A stretch of 64,000 nt of DNA from Elmis aenea (Eukaryota > Arthropoda > Insecta > Coleoptera > Elmidae): NCBI GenBank assembly GCA_947652605.1, contig OX393578.1, forward strand, positions 39,933,470-39,997,469. The letters are read 5' to 3'. The notes under the pieces are model-generated. The model searched no databases, was not told the origin of the DNA, and saw only the letters and a program-made list of their open reading frames with translations. A program made the translations under genes and the position numbers. The stretch's first letter is position 1, and each line of letters begins with the position of its first letter. Below, one piece after another: positions 33,580 to 43,975 of the stretch.

Positions 33580-34571
33580 ATGGAGACCAATATGGATCAG
33601 TACGCACAGTAAGTTTTTTTTTTTCTTATTTCGCATGCATAACTGTAATTATTTCTAATATATCATACTATAAATAGTTGAAACTATACGTGAATGAAGT
33701 AATATGAGTAATTATCAAATCAGTTATTTTGCATTTAGCTTGAAAACATTGGCGTTGCCATATGGCAACGCTAGGCACTTCCACTGCTACCAGTATCATA
33801 ATTTGAATTTTTTTAAACTTCAGTGACATGGGTATTAGATTTGCAAGCAGAGAGCGGGGATACTATGCTACAGGAACAATACGAGAAAATAGAATTCCCA
33901 AAAATAATTTACTGCCTTCTAATAAAGATATGAGTAAGACCAGTAGAGGATCATACAAAGCTGCAATATGCAAAGAAGATGCCGTTGTGGTTGTTAAGTG
34001 GGTAGATAATTCTGTGGTCTCTATTACATCAAATTGCCACGGTGTCGATCCAATTTCTACTGTAAAAAGGTACTCCCGAAAAGATAAAAAAAATATTCAA
34101 GTGCCGAGACCACACATCTTGGGGGAATATAATAAATATATGGGTGGAACCGACAGGATGGACGAGAATGTTGCAAAATATCGCATACACATTAGAAATA
34201 AAAAGTGGTATTGGCCAATTTTATCTTGGTTGATAGATATTTGCATCAACAATGCGTGGATGTTAAAACGTAGGACCACCAATATGCCGCAACTACAATT
34301 TCGTCGTGAAATTGTACAGGCTTATTTGAGCAAATACGGGAAATTGTCAAAAGGTGCTGGGAGGCCACATTCTTCAGCAAGTTCTTTATCCGGTAGAGTT
34401 TTGGAGGACGTTCGATATGATGGCATCAACCACTTGGTCAATAAAATACCAGACAATAAAAAGTGGCGATGTAGTGGAGAAAAATGTAGTTCAATAATGA
34501 GAACGATGTGTTCAAAATGTAAAATAGGTTTGTGTGTAGGCTGTTTTATAGATTACCATAGCAGAAAATAA
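33580..34571 (+). CDS. piggyBac-like transposase, N-terminal catalytic part deleted, one intron
   Basis: Exon 1 is 33580-33608 (METNMDQYA plus two bases) and ends at GTAAGT. The intron is 33609-33823 and ends TTTTTTTAAACTTCAG. Exon 2 is 33824-34571, and splicing joins the frame as ...YAHDMGIRFAS. Exon 2 holds YYATGTIRENRIPKN, then GEYNKYMGGTDRMDENVAKY with the last catalytic aspartate of the DDE_Tnp_1_7 family. Next comes the membrane-like WPILSWLIDICINNAW helix, and then a C-terminal cysteine-rich finger (C-C...CSKCKIGLCVGCFIDYH). The first two catalytic aspartates and the dimerization domain are missing. Exon 2 alone is open from 33828 and has no stop, which suggests a recent deletion. Proteins like this may bind TIRs without cutting. 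Confidence 0.8.
33752..33771. repeat. perfect 20-bp palindrome, GCGTTGCCATATGGCAACGC
   Basis: This is the perfect version of the palindrome present at both piggyBac ends (33390-33408, 34693-34711; those copies read ACA instead of ACGC at one side). Here it lies in the transposase intron. A related TTGTATCCATATGGATACAA palindrome with the same CCATATGG core occurs at both ends of the piggyBac-type MITE at 61029-61758. Confidence 0.8.
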
Positions 34572-35264
34572 CTTATTTTAATGTTCCATCTATTTTTATT
34601 GTAAATAGATAACAATTAGAGTATTATTTATCTTTTATTTCATGCCCTACCATGGACCAACAAAAATAAATATTTAGTAGTCAAAGCGCTTAGCGTTGCC
34701 ATATGGCAACACCTGAAATGAAGGGCTGAAAACTAATTTTTGGCAAAAAAAACTTTATTAGCCTATACTATATGCTTACATGAATATCTTTCTTGAACTA
34801 TTTTTTTTTAAATCAAAAAATAATTAATTCAGGTTATTAAGGGTTAATTGTCTACCGCTATCAACATCAATCAAAAAAGTATATTATGTAATATAATAAG
34901 AAAAAAGTTGACTATCGTCAGTCTGACATATTTTATCGTAAAGAAAACAGAGAAATAGAAAAGCATACCTCGACACCGAAAGATACAAGAGGAACCGATT
35001 AAGAAGAAGGAGAAGAAAACATTAAAACGTCATTTGATAGAGAATTTGCTGCGATTTAAAAGTTATAAGGTTCATAGGGGTTTTTTCTTATAATAACAAA
35101 GTTATGGAGGCGGGACAGTCAAACTGAATCACTCGGTATAAGCTACATTAGTAGTCAGACTCTAAAGATTAGGATAACAACTGATACCTATTTAAAAAAT
35201 AAAACTTTTTCTCGTATATACCTACATACATTGTTTTATTGACATAATTGAATTTATTAACCAC

Positions 35265-35361
35265 CGATTAATCGGCCAAAATACCATACATTACCAATTA
35301 GTCGGCAAAAAAACAATACCGCCGATTACCGATTACCTGCCGATTAATCGGTGCATCCCTA
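35265..35361. repeat. end of the GCATGCACCGATTAATC hAT MITE family
   Basis: ACCGATTAATCGGCCAAAAT to CCGATTAATCGGTGCATCCC TA is the terminal 100 bp of the family described at 3465-4382. The opposite terminus is missing. Confidence 0.65.
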
Positions 35362-35639
35362 GTTGTTATATCTTGTCATACTAAAATGTATGCTAATTAA
35401 TTATTACAGTAGTTCAAACATTGAATATCGATATAGATGTTAGTTCAAAACTTCACCAAAGTGAAAGCCCGAAAAATTAGTTTTTCATAATTTTTGGAAA
35501 TAAGATGTAAAAATTTCCTTCCTATACTATACATATATTAGGGCACAGATGTACTAGTGTTAATTTTAAAAATTAAAACGTTCAGAATGATATGTTTTAT
35601 AAATACAAATGTATTTGGCGCTATAAAAAAAATGCATTT

Positions 35640-35742
35640 GCTGCTCGACGTTTGGGTAAATCCCCAAAAACATAACACGATCATGTTTAGGGACGCCTAT
35701 TTTTTTTGCCTAGGGGCGGCAGACACTGTTGCGCCGGCCCTG
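35640..35742. mobile_element. hAT 3' terminus (inverted CAGGGCCGGCGCAACAGTG)
   Basis: CTCGACGTTTGGGTAAAT, GTTTAGGGACGCCTATTTTT, GCCTAGGGGCGGCAGACACT and GCGCCGGCCCTG form a typical hAT end. The same order is found at 57968-58076 next to a hAT transposase remnant. The 5' partner of this copy was not found, so it is a truncated piece. Confidence 0.6.
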
Positions 35743-37449
35743 TCTGAAGTTATTTATAGCGAAACTTTATCTCAATATGACATAGAACGACATTTTTAGA
35801 ACAGATTATATTAGTAAATACCTATATTTCATGTGTGTTTTTAATAAATAGTTGCAATGTTTTTTTTGTTACAAATAAAAATTTAAAGATTCATATCAGT
35901 TAGCCCAATGCGATTGCAATATACCCCAAGCAAGGTTGAAACTAATATTTACAAATACATGCAATTTATACATTTCTTGAAAAATAAAAGCCTTTTCTGC
36001 AATCTTTAGATGATGGAATCATTTTTAAGACAGTTTCTGTAACGCGGCCGACCACTTTTTAATGTTTAGAATTACTTCTCTACTGCTGTCGGTAAAATTT
36101 ATCATTTTTCTGTGCTTGATTTTATATTTCAAAGCACAAGATCTGAAGTAAATTTCGCTACATCTTGGTTTGATGGAGCTTTCACATTTATTTTACAGAT
36201 TGTGTTTTGTGAATCGAGAATTAGATCTGATTGGGAATTGCATTATAAATTTGTAGTTATTTCCAATTTATTTGTTATCCAATGTTGCGCCCTTGGGAAA
36301 TTGATTTTGAACTTGTAATAAACGTACAGTTTCGTGGAAGTAAAGATTAATTTTGGTCGGTTGACTTGATCTTATTGTCAATATAATACTTAATGTAGAG
36401 TAGGATTCAATTTTATTAATTAAATCTGTCGTATTGCGATCAATCTAATGTTTTTGTTATTTTTTTGTTTTGATTATTTAGGTAAGACTCCTGGTGCAGG
36501 TATGACGTACGTTAAACTAAGACTATCATCCATTGCAGTTTAAAATTAACAGACTGATTCAAATTAAACCTTTATTATAGAGATCGCGTATATTGTAACA
36601 ATAAAAGCAAATGTTTAACTTTAAGGAAACTGCTAAATTTGATGCTGGATAATGAATATCAAAACAAATTTTAAACTACGACCTCTTTTCGCTCTCATAT
36701 CTTTATTTACAACAATTTTAAATAACTTTACTATAAGCTCCTTTATAATATACATTTAACGGTCTAAATCACTTGGTATTTTAGTATTTTTTGTCTTCTA
36801 TTTAGTTTTTATTTCTTTTCGGTACTAATTTCTCTTCCCTTATTAATAATAGCACATATTTTGATCCATTGCTTGCCGAACATAAGAAACTAAAACGTTT
36901 CAACAATATTGATATTGTTGAGATATTAAATATCAAAAAGTAAAAATGTGATTATGTGGTTTAGGTGAGAACTTGACTGAGGTGGAGTGGCGATGACCCG
37001 ATCCATCATCATTCGGTTATCGGTTCAAAGCGGACCAGCCATGAACTGCAGTGAAGCTGACGCCAGTCCATCAATCACTTGTACCACCACACAGAAGCTC
37101 ACTAAACTTCCGACCACTTTTATTAATTATTAATCTTATTTCTTAAACTGTAACATAAATAAGAAAAGAAACTGCAATACAATATGTCTTCTAAGTTTAA
37201 AGTGAGTTTTTAATATGCATATGTGCAACAAATTTTAGGTTTTAAGTTATTTTACAAAATAGTCAAACTAAAAAGTTGTTTTTTTTTTACTTTAATTAGG
37301 AGATACAATTCTTACAATAACGTTGTTGTACCAACAATTAATTTTATCCCATCTATGGCGCTGAATTAGAAACATTAAGACGAGTTTTTCAGAAGAACTG
37401 GGTAGTTATTTTCACATTTGTAAGATAGCTATCAAGGAAAAAGCTTTAA
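35743..37449. other. unassigned stretch
   Basis: Mostly AT-rich. 36960-37110 (GGTGGAGTGGCGATGACCCG, GCGGACCAGCCATGAACTGC) is a GC-richer patch without a convincing reading frame, splice site or tRNA-type box, and remains unexplained. 36112-36318 is open but not recognisable. Confidence 0.4.
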
Positions 37450-38180
37450 CCCTTTGAGTCCCAAAATAAGTTTTATTGATAAAAAGAAAAAAAATATTTA
37501 CTTTATTAACTTAAAATACCATAACATGAACAATAAAAAAATCTTTGTAATATTATTTTTTTTAAATAGAAAAAAAGTCGGTGGTTTCATCAGATAACCA
37601 CTGGGACAAAAAAAAAACACTCCCTTTTTATGGTGTTTAATAATTTAATAATAAATAAATTTACTTTCAACCCAAAATAATTTTTTTCAATAAAAAAAAA
37701 GTTATCATTCACTTCTTAACTTAAAATAAATTAAAATTAACATAATTTTTTGTTTACAATAATAGAATAAAAAAGCGGTGGTTTCATCAGATAACCAATG
37801 CCGCACAAGAAACACACTTCAAATATTTTTAAAAATATTTTTTATAACTTCGAATTTAAAAGCAAATCCATAAACAAATTATCACCTGATCATAATTCAC
37901 TGATAAATTTACTTACCAGCCATTACAATCCACTAATTGCGTAAAATTTAATATTTTCTTGCCATTTATCATTGCTTGATAAAGCAACTTACACCATGCA
38001 AAACATTTAAATGAAATTTTGGTATACGGACCTATTTTAGTAGAAACTTTTGCTTTTTGCCAAGAGATGGTGCTATAAGACATAGAATAGCAATAGTGCT
38101 TTTAAAGCTTGGTCACTGGGTATCATAGAATAAATTATTTGAAAGGTGGTTTCTCGGTGAAACCACAAGGAACCAAAGGG
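37450..38180. mobile_element. piggyBac-type MITE, TTAA target, CCCTTTG ends
   Basis: TTAA-CCCTTTGAGTCCC on the left (TTAA 37446-37449) and GGAACCAAAGGG-TTAA on the right (TTAA 38181-38184) are inverted repeats of the piggyBac type. Inside, the block GGTGGTTTCATCAGATAACC occurs at about 37581 and again at about 37786, with flanking A/T-rich sequence also repeated, so the interior is an imperfect tandem duplication of about 205 bp. Another GGTTTCTCGGTGAAACCA block lies near the right end. Non-coding. Confidence 0.85.
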
Positions 38181-38296
38181 TTAAAACGGTTCTTCCAAGG
38201 CTTGGACGAAGTGATTATTTTACCAACTTTTAAAATTACAACGAAGGACATTTGAAATTTTTTTCTCATCCAATATGGATTAAAAATTTTTGTTTT

Positions 38297-38910
38297 TAGC
38301 CGAATATTTTGACAAGCTGAATAGCAACGAAAGAGAAATGCAGCTTTATATTTACAATTAAGTTTTTTTTGTTAGATATAAGCAAAGATGAATTTGGATG
38401 TTTTGAAAATCTCAGAAATTATAAGATGAGGTTAAATTAAAAAAAAAAACTGACTGTAAAATAGTTTCTGTAATACTACTTTACAGCAGATTTTAGGATT
38501 TTAAAAAAGATCAGATGACGAAATTTATATTAGATGCAGCAAAGTGTAATGTAAAACTATACACATCAAAGCTTTTTCTGGAACATTTATTGGCAAACTA
38601 CAAAAATCAGGAAATCGTTACTTAAGTTGAAGAAAATCAAACAATTATGGATGAGACATCACAGGATATGATATTTAAAAGCTGGAACTCATTTCCAACT
38701 AATTATTTGAACGCCAGGCGACTTGTTTTTGGGATTTTGACGCTTTTTGGTTCAACATATATTTGTGAAGGTTACTGTTTTATGAATTACATTAAATGCA
38801 AGCACGGTGGCAGACTGACTGATGAAATTCTGAAAGATAGATTACTATTAACAAACAAAAATACACTTCGAATTTTTAATTGGCTGCGAATATGCATGTT
38901 TAAAAGGTAG
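38297..38910 (+). pseudogene. hAT transposase remnant, GTF2IRD2/FAM200/ZBED-like C-terminus
   Basis: 38647-38907 reads WNSFPTNYLNARRLVFGILT, LFGSTYICEGYCFMNYIKCK, HGGRLTDEILKDRLLL. The LFGSTYxCExxFxxMxxIKxxxRxRLTDExL string is the C-terminal dimerization region of the hAT group that includes GTF2IRD2-like and FAM200-like proteins. Upstream, AEYFDKLNSNEREMQLY at about 38299 matches the helix two-thirds along the same proteins, but the sequence between is full of stops. An old relic. Confidence 0.65.
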
Positions 38911-39344
38911 ACTAGTAAATTTAATTTATAATTTTGTATACTTATTAAAACTAACAATTTTATTTTTTGTTATTTGAACTAATTAACTCTATTTTTACAA
39001 CACAGATTTATTTATTTACTTTAACAGCTCTTTTAATTAAAATGAAAACTACTATAAAACGTTGTTTTGTTTATTGTACCCACAAAAAAATATCATTGAA
39101 TTGAAAAAAAAAATGTTAAACTGGTGTATTTTTTAATACTGCAGTAATTATAAAATTGCTTGCTTTAAATTTTGACTTTTTTAAAAGTTGAAATGATACC
39201 GCGAATAGTAGTTGCAGCTCCTTAAATTTAATATTTATAGTTTTTTGTTGGAATAATTCTCTGTTTGAGAAAGGTTCCTGACAACTAACTGATGTATACC
39301 AATCAGTCTACAGTCGCTAAGCGAATTGTTTAAACTTTTATTAC

Positions 39345-39990
39345 AGAAAAGGATTCCGGAATTCTCTGAGGTTAAAAATCTTTTGCCTATTCATAAGTTT
39401 GGATTTATAGAGCCGCTTTTCAACAATAAAATTCTGGACTAAATTCCCAAAAATCCAACTTCTTTGTGAAATATAACGATTTTCTGTCTGATTATTTCTA
39501 TATAATCATTAGTTCCTCAAGAGAGTGTACTAGGATCAATTCCCTACATAATTTATACAGCCAATATTCTAGAAACAGCTAACGCAATGATCACGAGATT
39601 TGCTGATGATGTAGCTATCTTGCCAAATTAGCAATTCTGGGCAGAAATATTAAAACAATTGCATACCTCTAGAAAAGTTATGATAGGCAATTTTCTGGGA
39701 AAAAAAGGAAATAGTAAATTATAAGAAAGTAAAATTATTACATTGTTCTTTACTCATAAAAGTATCAATAAATCTAGGCCAACATAAATTGTAACAAAAA
39801 TAAGGCTTGGTCTAAATAATATTGATTAAAAATATTCAGCTCTATCAAACCAGAAGATAAATAAAGCATTTTCCGTTTGTAGTTAATTATTAACAAAGTT
39901 ATAAGTACTAATTTATTTACGAGAAGGCAAGACTAACGGAACTGTACAGTATTAAACAACAAACTATTCGTTCCATTAGGTGAAAATTTG
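39345..39990 (+). pseudogene. Jockey-like reverse transcriptase relic
   Basis: 39346-39410 keeps LLPIHKFGFIEP (from an IPxHQFGFR motif). After a deletion, 39510-39630 reads VPQESVLGSIPYIIYTANIL, ETANAMITRFADDVAILPN and a stop. VPQxSVLGxxxYxxYTAxI and FADDxAIL are RT motifs C to D of Jockey-clade elements, with the catalytic FADD still present. Many stops and indels; far older than the copies at 9281 and 42750. Confidence 0.7.
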
Positions 39991-41462
39991 CCATTTGTTA
40001 AATGGATAGGGATGTAAAAGTTTTTGCTTGGGGTAATATTTCGTGTATTGAATGAATAATTTACAGTACAGCTAACGACTAAGTGTATGTTGCAGTAAAG
40101 CTTATTTTATAAATAAAACAAAATTAAACACTACAGTGTTGAAGTTTTAGTGGCATTTCTATTTAATTAATTATTGTTGTGATGTACTTCACTTTTGTAA
40201 AGCGTAGAAATTGTAATTTCAAATGTTGTATTACATCCATTTAGTAAAGAGTGTTTTTGCTTGAGGTTTTTTGTCAGTAAACTGTTATACCAACTAAAAC
40301 AGCAACTCTCACCCTACACTTTCGATAAAATTGCATGTTTTCTGTTATATTCCTCAGAGAGTTTGTCGTTATTTTGTAGATTTATGACAGACTTTATACA
40401 AATCGCTGCAGCTCATACCTCCCTAAGAATTTATTTTGCCAAAGCAAGCTAATAGGAAGCAACCTATAAAAATAACAATGTCCAAAAAAAACAAAAAGTC
40501 ATTTTGTTTGCCATACTTACTTAAAAGAAATCTTTAAAATGCAAATATGTGCTGAGACCATTTAAGAAAAATGGCCTTTTCACTGAAAAAAGCAACTCAG
40601 TAAATAATCAACTTTCACCAAAGATATTATAGTTTTTACTGTATGAGAACGGTCTTAAAGATCATTTAAAACCCATTGGCAGTTGTACTCGCGCCTCCAC
40701 CAAGAATATGAGGTGCGTTTGAAATAACAAAACAACAGATCTAATTGATTTTGGGTTGAAATTAAGGTAAACATAAAATGGTAATTAATTAAAGCTTTCA
40801 CCGTCATATGTGTTCTGTCTTCATGTGAGTCTTTAAATGTTAACAGTTAATTTCATATAGTCACTGTTAGAGTTACATATTATACACAAAAACAGACTTC
40901 GGAACAAAACCGCATATCATGAACATTTTACGTTTACTTACGTACGGGTGGTGGGATTAAATTGTATGGGTATCTCTCTTAATATTCAACATGGGACAAT
41001 TAGCAAAAATGTGCAGTTTTTTAAGAAGAACTCAGGACTGTTTCACAAATTTTCTATCCTTTCCGGGTTTTAAGTTATTTAAAAAAACACATTTTGCAAT
41101 GCTGGAGACGAAGATGTCAGTCAATGGGTATATTAATCGGAAATAATAAAGTCTTTATCCTCCACTTTTCACACGACCACATATTCTTCGATGAAGATTA
41201 CATACTCACTGTCCATACCCAAAAAATTAAACCAAGAGTATTCAAAATAATCTCCAAACTAAGCATCTCATAGTAAGAGCTGATCAATTACACAAAAAAA
41301 AGAAATATTCAAGGAAGTAGCGTTACGCATGCGTTACGCCCACCGAGGATGGTGCAAATGAGGTGGACATAAAAATTTACAGAGACAATTACATTCCGTT
41401 CTGTGGAGCTCTTAAGTAAGGTAGGAAACCAAAATTAGAATCTATGAGATCATAATGAACAC
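39991..41462. other. unassigned stretch with one foldback fragment
   Basis: 40967-41105 (ATGGGTATCTCTCTTAATAT, AAATGTGCAGTTTTTTAAG) is a plus-strand copy of the sequence found inverted at 17270-17410, that is, a loose piece of a foldback element. The rest has no readable genes. Confidence 0.45.
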
Positions 41463-42239
41463 TAGGGTTGAGCGATATATCCATATAATTTCGATATCGA
41501 TATCAAAATAATTATGTCGGATATCGATATATCGGTGAATTAAAACCCTGTAAATCAGTAATTACAGCATTTAAACCAATATAGTACTCGTAAATATTTA
41601 TATGAAAAGATATTTAAGGGTAATATGACATACATATGTAGGCACATTTATTTCACTTAAGAGTGCAATTCTACAGGTATAACTAACATACATCGAAAAC
41701 AAGAAAATGAATGCAAAAAGCAATGTACAATCTTCTACTTCATTACAATTAAATATACATGATCCCATTTTTATTGACTTTATAATATTTCGGTGGAATA
41801 GGAATAGGCCATATTTTTATTACTGACAACACTATGTTATTAAATTGATACCTACATGGTGATATACAGGGTGGTCCACATAGACGGGCCACTATTGGGA
41901 TCTCGTAAACGGTAAGAGCTACAAAGAAATTTAACATTTTAACGTGTTTGTGCCATCAATTTTGTACCGTCTAAAAGTATTGTAATAACAATTTTTAATA
42001 TGTTTTAAATTCGTAATACCTATGCTAATCTTCGAATACAATATAAAAATAATTCAAGTTTTTCCTTTCACCGCTTTTTAAAATCAACAGATTAATTCAA
42101 TTTTTAACAATTTCTACATATTATTTTAACATTAGTAAACATTTTTCATCATTTTTAAAAACACACTTAATTTAGTAAACTATGTTATAAACTATTTTGT
42201 AAACTAAATATATAAAGAAAAACTTGTAAAATAACAATA

Positions 42240-42411
42240 AAATAAATTTTAGCCCTGAGGATGCCGATAAAGAAAAATCGGCGAAACATAGGGCGAAACA
42301 TAGGATCTTTTTAAAAAAAAGAATTTTGTAAAGAATAAACCTGTTTTGAAAACCAGCAACTTTTCGTTTATTTAACCTAATCAAGCAACATGAGAAACCA
42401 ACTTTATCTAT
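42240..42411 (+). mobile_element. Penelope-like terminal fragment with hammerhead-like motif
   Basis: 42332-42411 is the third copy of the 65-bp repeat seen at 24178 and 24494. Just upstream, 42255-42287 reads CTGAGGAT, GCCGAT, an A-rich loop, ATCGGC, GAAAC. The layout CUGANGA-stem II-GAAA is the core of type I hammerhead ribozymes, which occur in the pseudo-LTRs of Penelope-like elements. The 6-bp stem II is perfect. One core base (G for U in CUGAUGA) differs, and stems I and III are not clear, so activity is doubtful. Confidence 0.4.
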
Positions 42412-42749
42412 AGATAAAACATAATATTTAAAGATTATATTAAGTTTAACAATAATATACTAAACAATAATAAAATAAATTGGAGTATATTTTCAAAATG
42501 ACCTCAATTTTTTTTGTAAACCCAATCTGGATTTTTTAATAATACTCTGTTATAATCTTATAGTACCTAATCTGCTGTAATCTTTAAATATTATGTTTTA
42601 AATAAATATTCCATAAACATTACAAATTTCATGTTATTTTTGTTATTCGTTGAACAAATGCGTCAAATTGGTTATAAAAGTAATTTTGTAATACTTAAAA
42701 GTCGACTTTTGTATTGTTTTTATTGTAAGTATAAGTATTGTGATTCAAA

Positions 42750-43754
42750 TAATCTGGTACAGATTTACACACCATTGCATCTGGAGTACCTCAGGGCAGC
42801 GTGTTAGGGCCAGTACTCTACACTCTATTTACAGCCGACATACCTACAACTAATTTAACAACTGTAGCCACATTTGCTGATGATACAGCCATACTAGCAT
42901 CGGATACCAACCCTGCCGATGCATCCGCAAAACTACAAAACAATCTTCTCATGGTCGAAAAATGGCTGAGAAAATGGAGACTACAGGTCAACAACCTAAA
43001 ATCTGCACATGTGACGTTCACCATGAGAAGAGGGTCATGTCCATCAGTGACACTAAACAGTACCCCAACACCACAAGCTGAAGTATCTTGGTATACATCT
43101 TGATAGGAGGCTCACATGGCGAAAACACATTTTTACTAAGAGAAAGCAGCTGGGATTCAAATTCAGCCAGTTATATTGGCTAACCGGCAGAAAATCACAA
43201 CTGGAAATTGGAAACAAGCTCCTGCTTTACAAAACCATAGTAAAACCTATATGGTCATACGGCATCCAACTCTGGGGTACTGCCAGTAATTCTAACATAG
43301 AAATCCTCCAGCGATTCCAAAACAAAGTGCTACGAAGCATTGTAGATGCACCATGGTATGTACCTAATCACATAATTCAAAGTGATCTTAAAATTAAAAC
43401 AGTGCGTGAAAAAATTAAAAGGTTCTATGTGAAATACCAAGACAGACTTATTGTGCATCCAAACAACCTAGCCACACAACTCTTAGAAAACAACGATGAA
43501 ATCAGAAGACTCGAACGTTTTGAACCATCGGACTTACCTACCAGGTTTGATTAGTTGTACGCTTTGATACGTTCTACATTGTAATTAAATAATTAGGTAG
43601 ATAATCGTACAAGGAAGAGAACCGTCAATGGACTGTTCTCAGCAAGTTTAGTTTAGGTTTAGTTTTAGTTTAGTTTAAGCTAACACAACATTTACTTATT
43701 GTTCAAAAGCAACAGATTGTAAATAAACAGGGATTTCTAAAAAAAAAAAAAAAA
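42750..43754 (+). mobile_element. 5'-truncated Jockey-clade retrotransposon with A tail
   Basis: Starts within the RT domain and ends with about 200 bp of 3' untranslated sequence and an A run at 43739-43754. Truncated 5' end and poly-A are as expected of a Jockey insertion. I could not fix a target duplication at the 5' junction near 42750. Confidence 0.8.
42753..43554 (+). pseudogene. Jockey-like RT, motif C to C-terminus, one frameshift
   Basis: The first frame contains GTDLHTIASGVPQGSVLGPV, YTLFTADIPTTN, ATFADDTAILASDTN (catalytic FADD) and NNLKSAHVTFTMRRGSCP. Near 43080 one base is gained or lost. The frame beginning at 43081 continues with KYLGIHLDRRLTWRKHIFTK, LYWLTGRKSQLEIGNKLLLY, KPIWSYGIQLWGTASNSNIE and RSIVDAPWYVPNHIIQSDLK to the stop at 43552-43554. 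The C-terminal half is clearly homologous to the copy at 9281-9670 but only moderately identical, so there are two Jockey subfamilies here. Confidence 0.85.
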
Positions 43755-43975
43755 TCTAGTAAATAAAAAAAAACTGTACCATAATCACTAGACGAAAAGC
43801 TGCTTTTTAAAAATCAATAAATTCTGTTTTATTTTTGATTTAAATGTTTTATTTTTATATTAGTTTAAATTTGCGTTAAATGACAGAACTAAATTGTTTT
43901 TTTTTTCATGGGACTCTAGCTTTGTAGGGACTTTTCGATGAATTTATTTGTTTTGAGCCTGAATACTTATCAAAA

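Larger units (their letters stand above)
33376..34843 (+). mobile_element. piggyBac-like element, TTAA target, internally deleted
   Basis: The ends CCCTTAATAACCT and inverted AGGTTATTAAGGG are perfect 13-bp TIRs, each flanked by TTAA (33372-33375, 34844-34847). The palindrome GCGTTGCCATATGGCAAC(A/G)C occurs near the left end (33390), inside the intron (33752) and near the right end (34693), so it may be a transposase binding site. At 1.47 kb the element is shorter than an autonomous 2.3-2.5 kb piggyBac. It carries the C-terminal part of a transposase. Confidence 0.93.
32794..35138. mobile_element. foldback element, family C, split by a piggyBac-like insertion
   Basis: The left end reads GACTCAGTTTAACTGTCGCT and the inverted right end TACCGAGTGATTCAGTTTGA then CTGTCCCGCC. 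Both match the family C copy at 17876-18642, including CCCCTATAACTTT and the ACATAGTATAATCAATTTAT-like interior. The palindrome arms now lie 2.3 kb apart because a 1,468-bp piggyBac-like element (33376-34843) sits between them. Confidence 0.75.

Noticed and set aside
36112..36318. 68-codon open frame, considered as a transposase or receptor-like piece
   Set aside because: No motif recognised on either strand; likely chance in AT-rich DNA.
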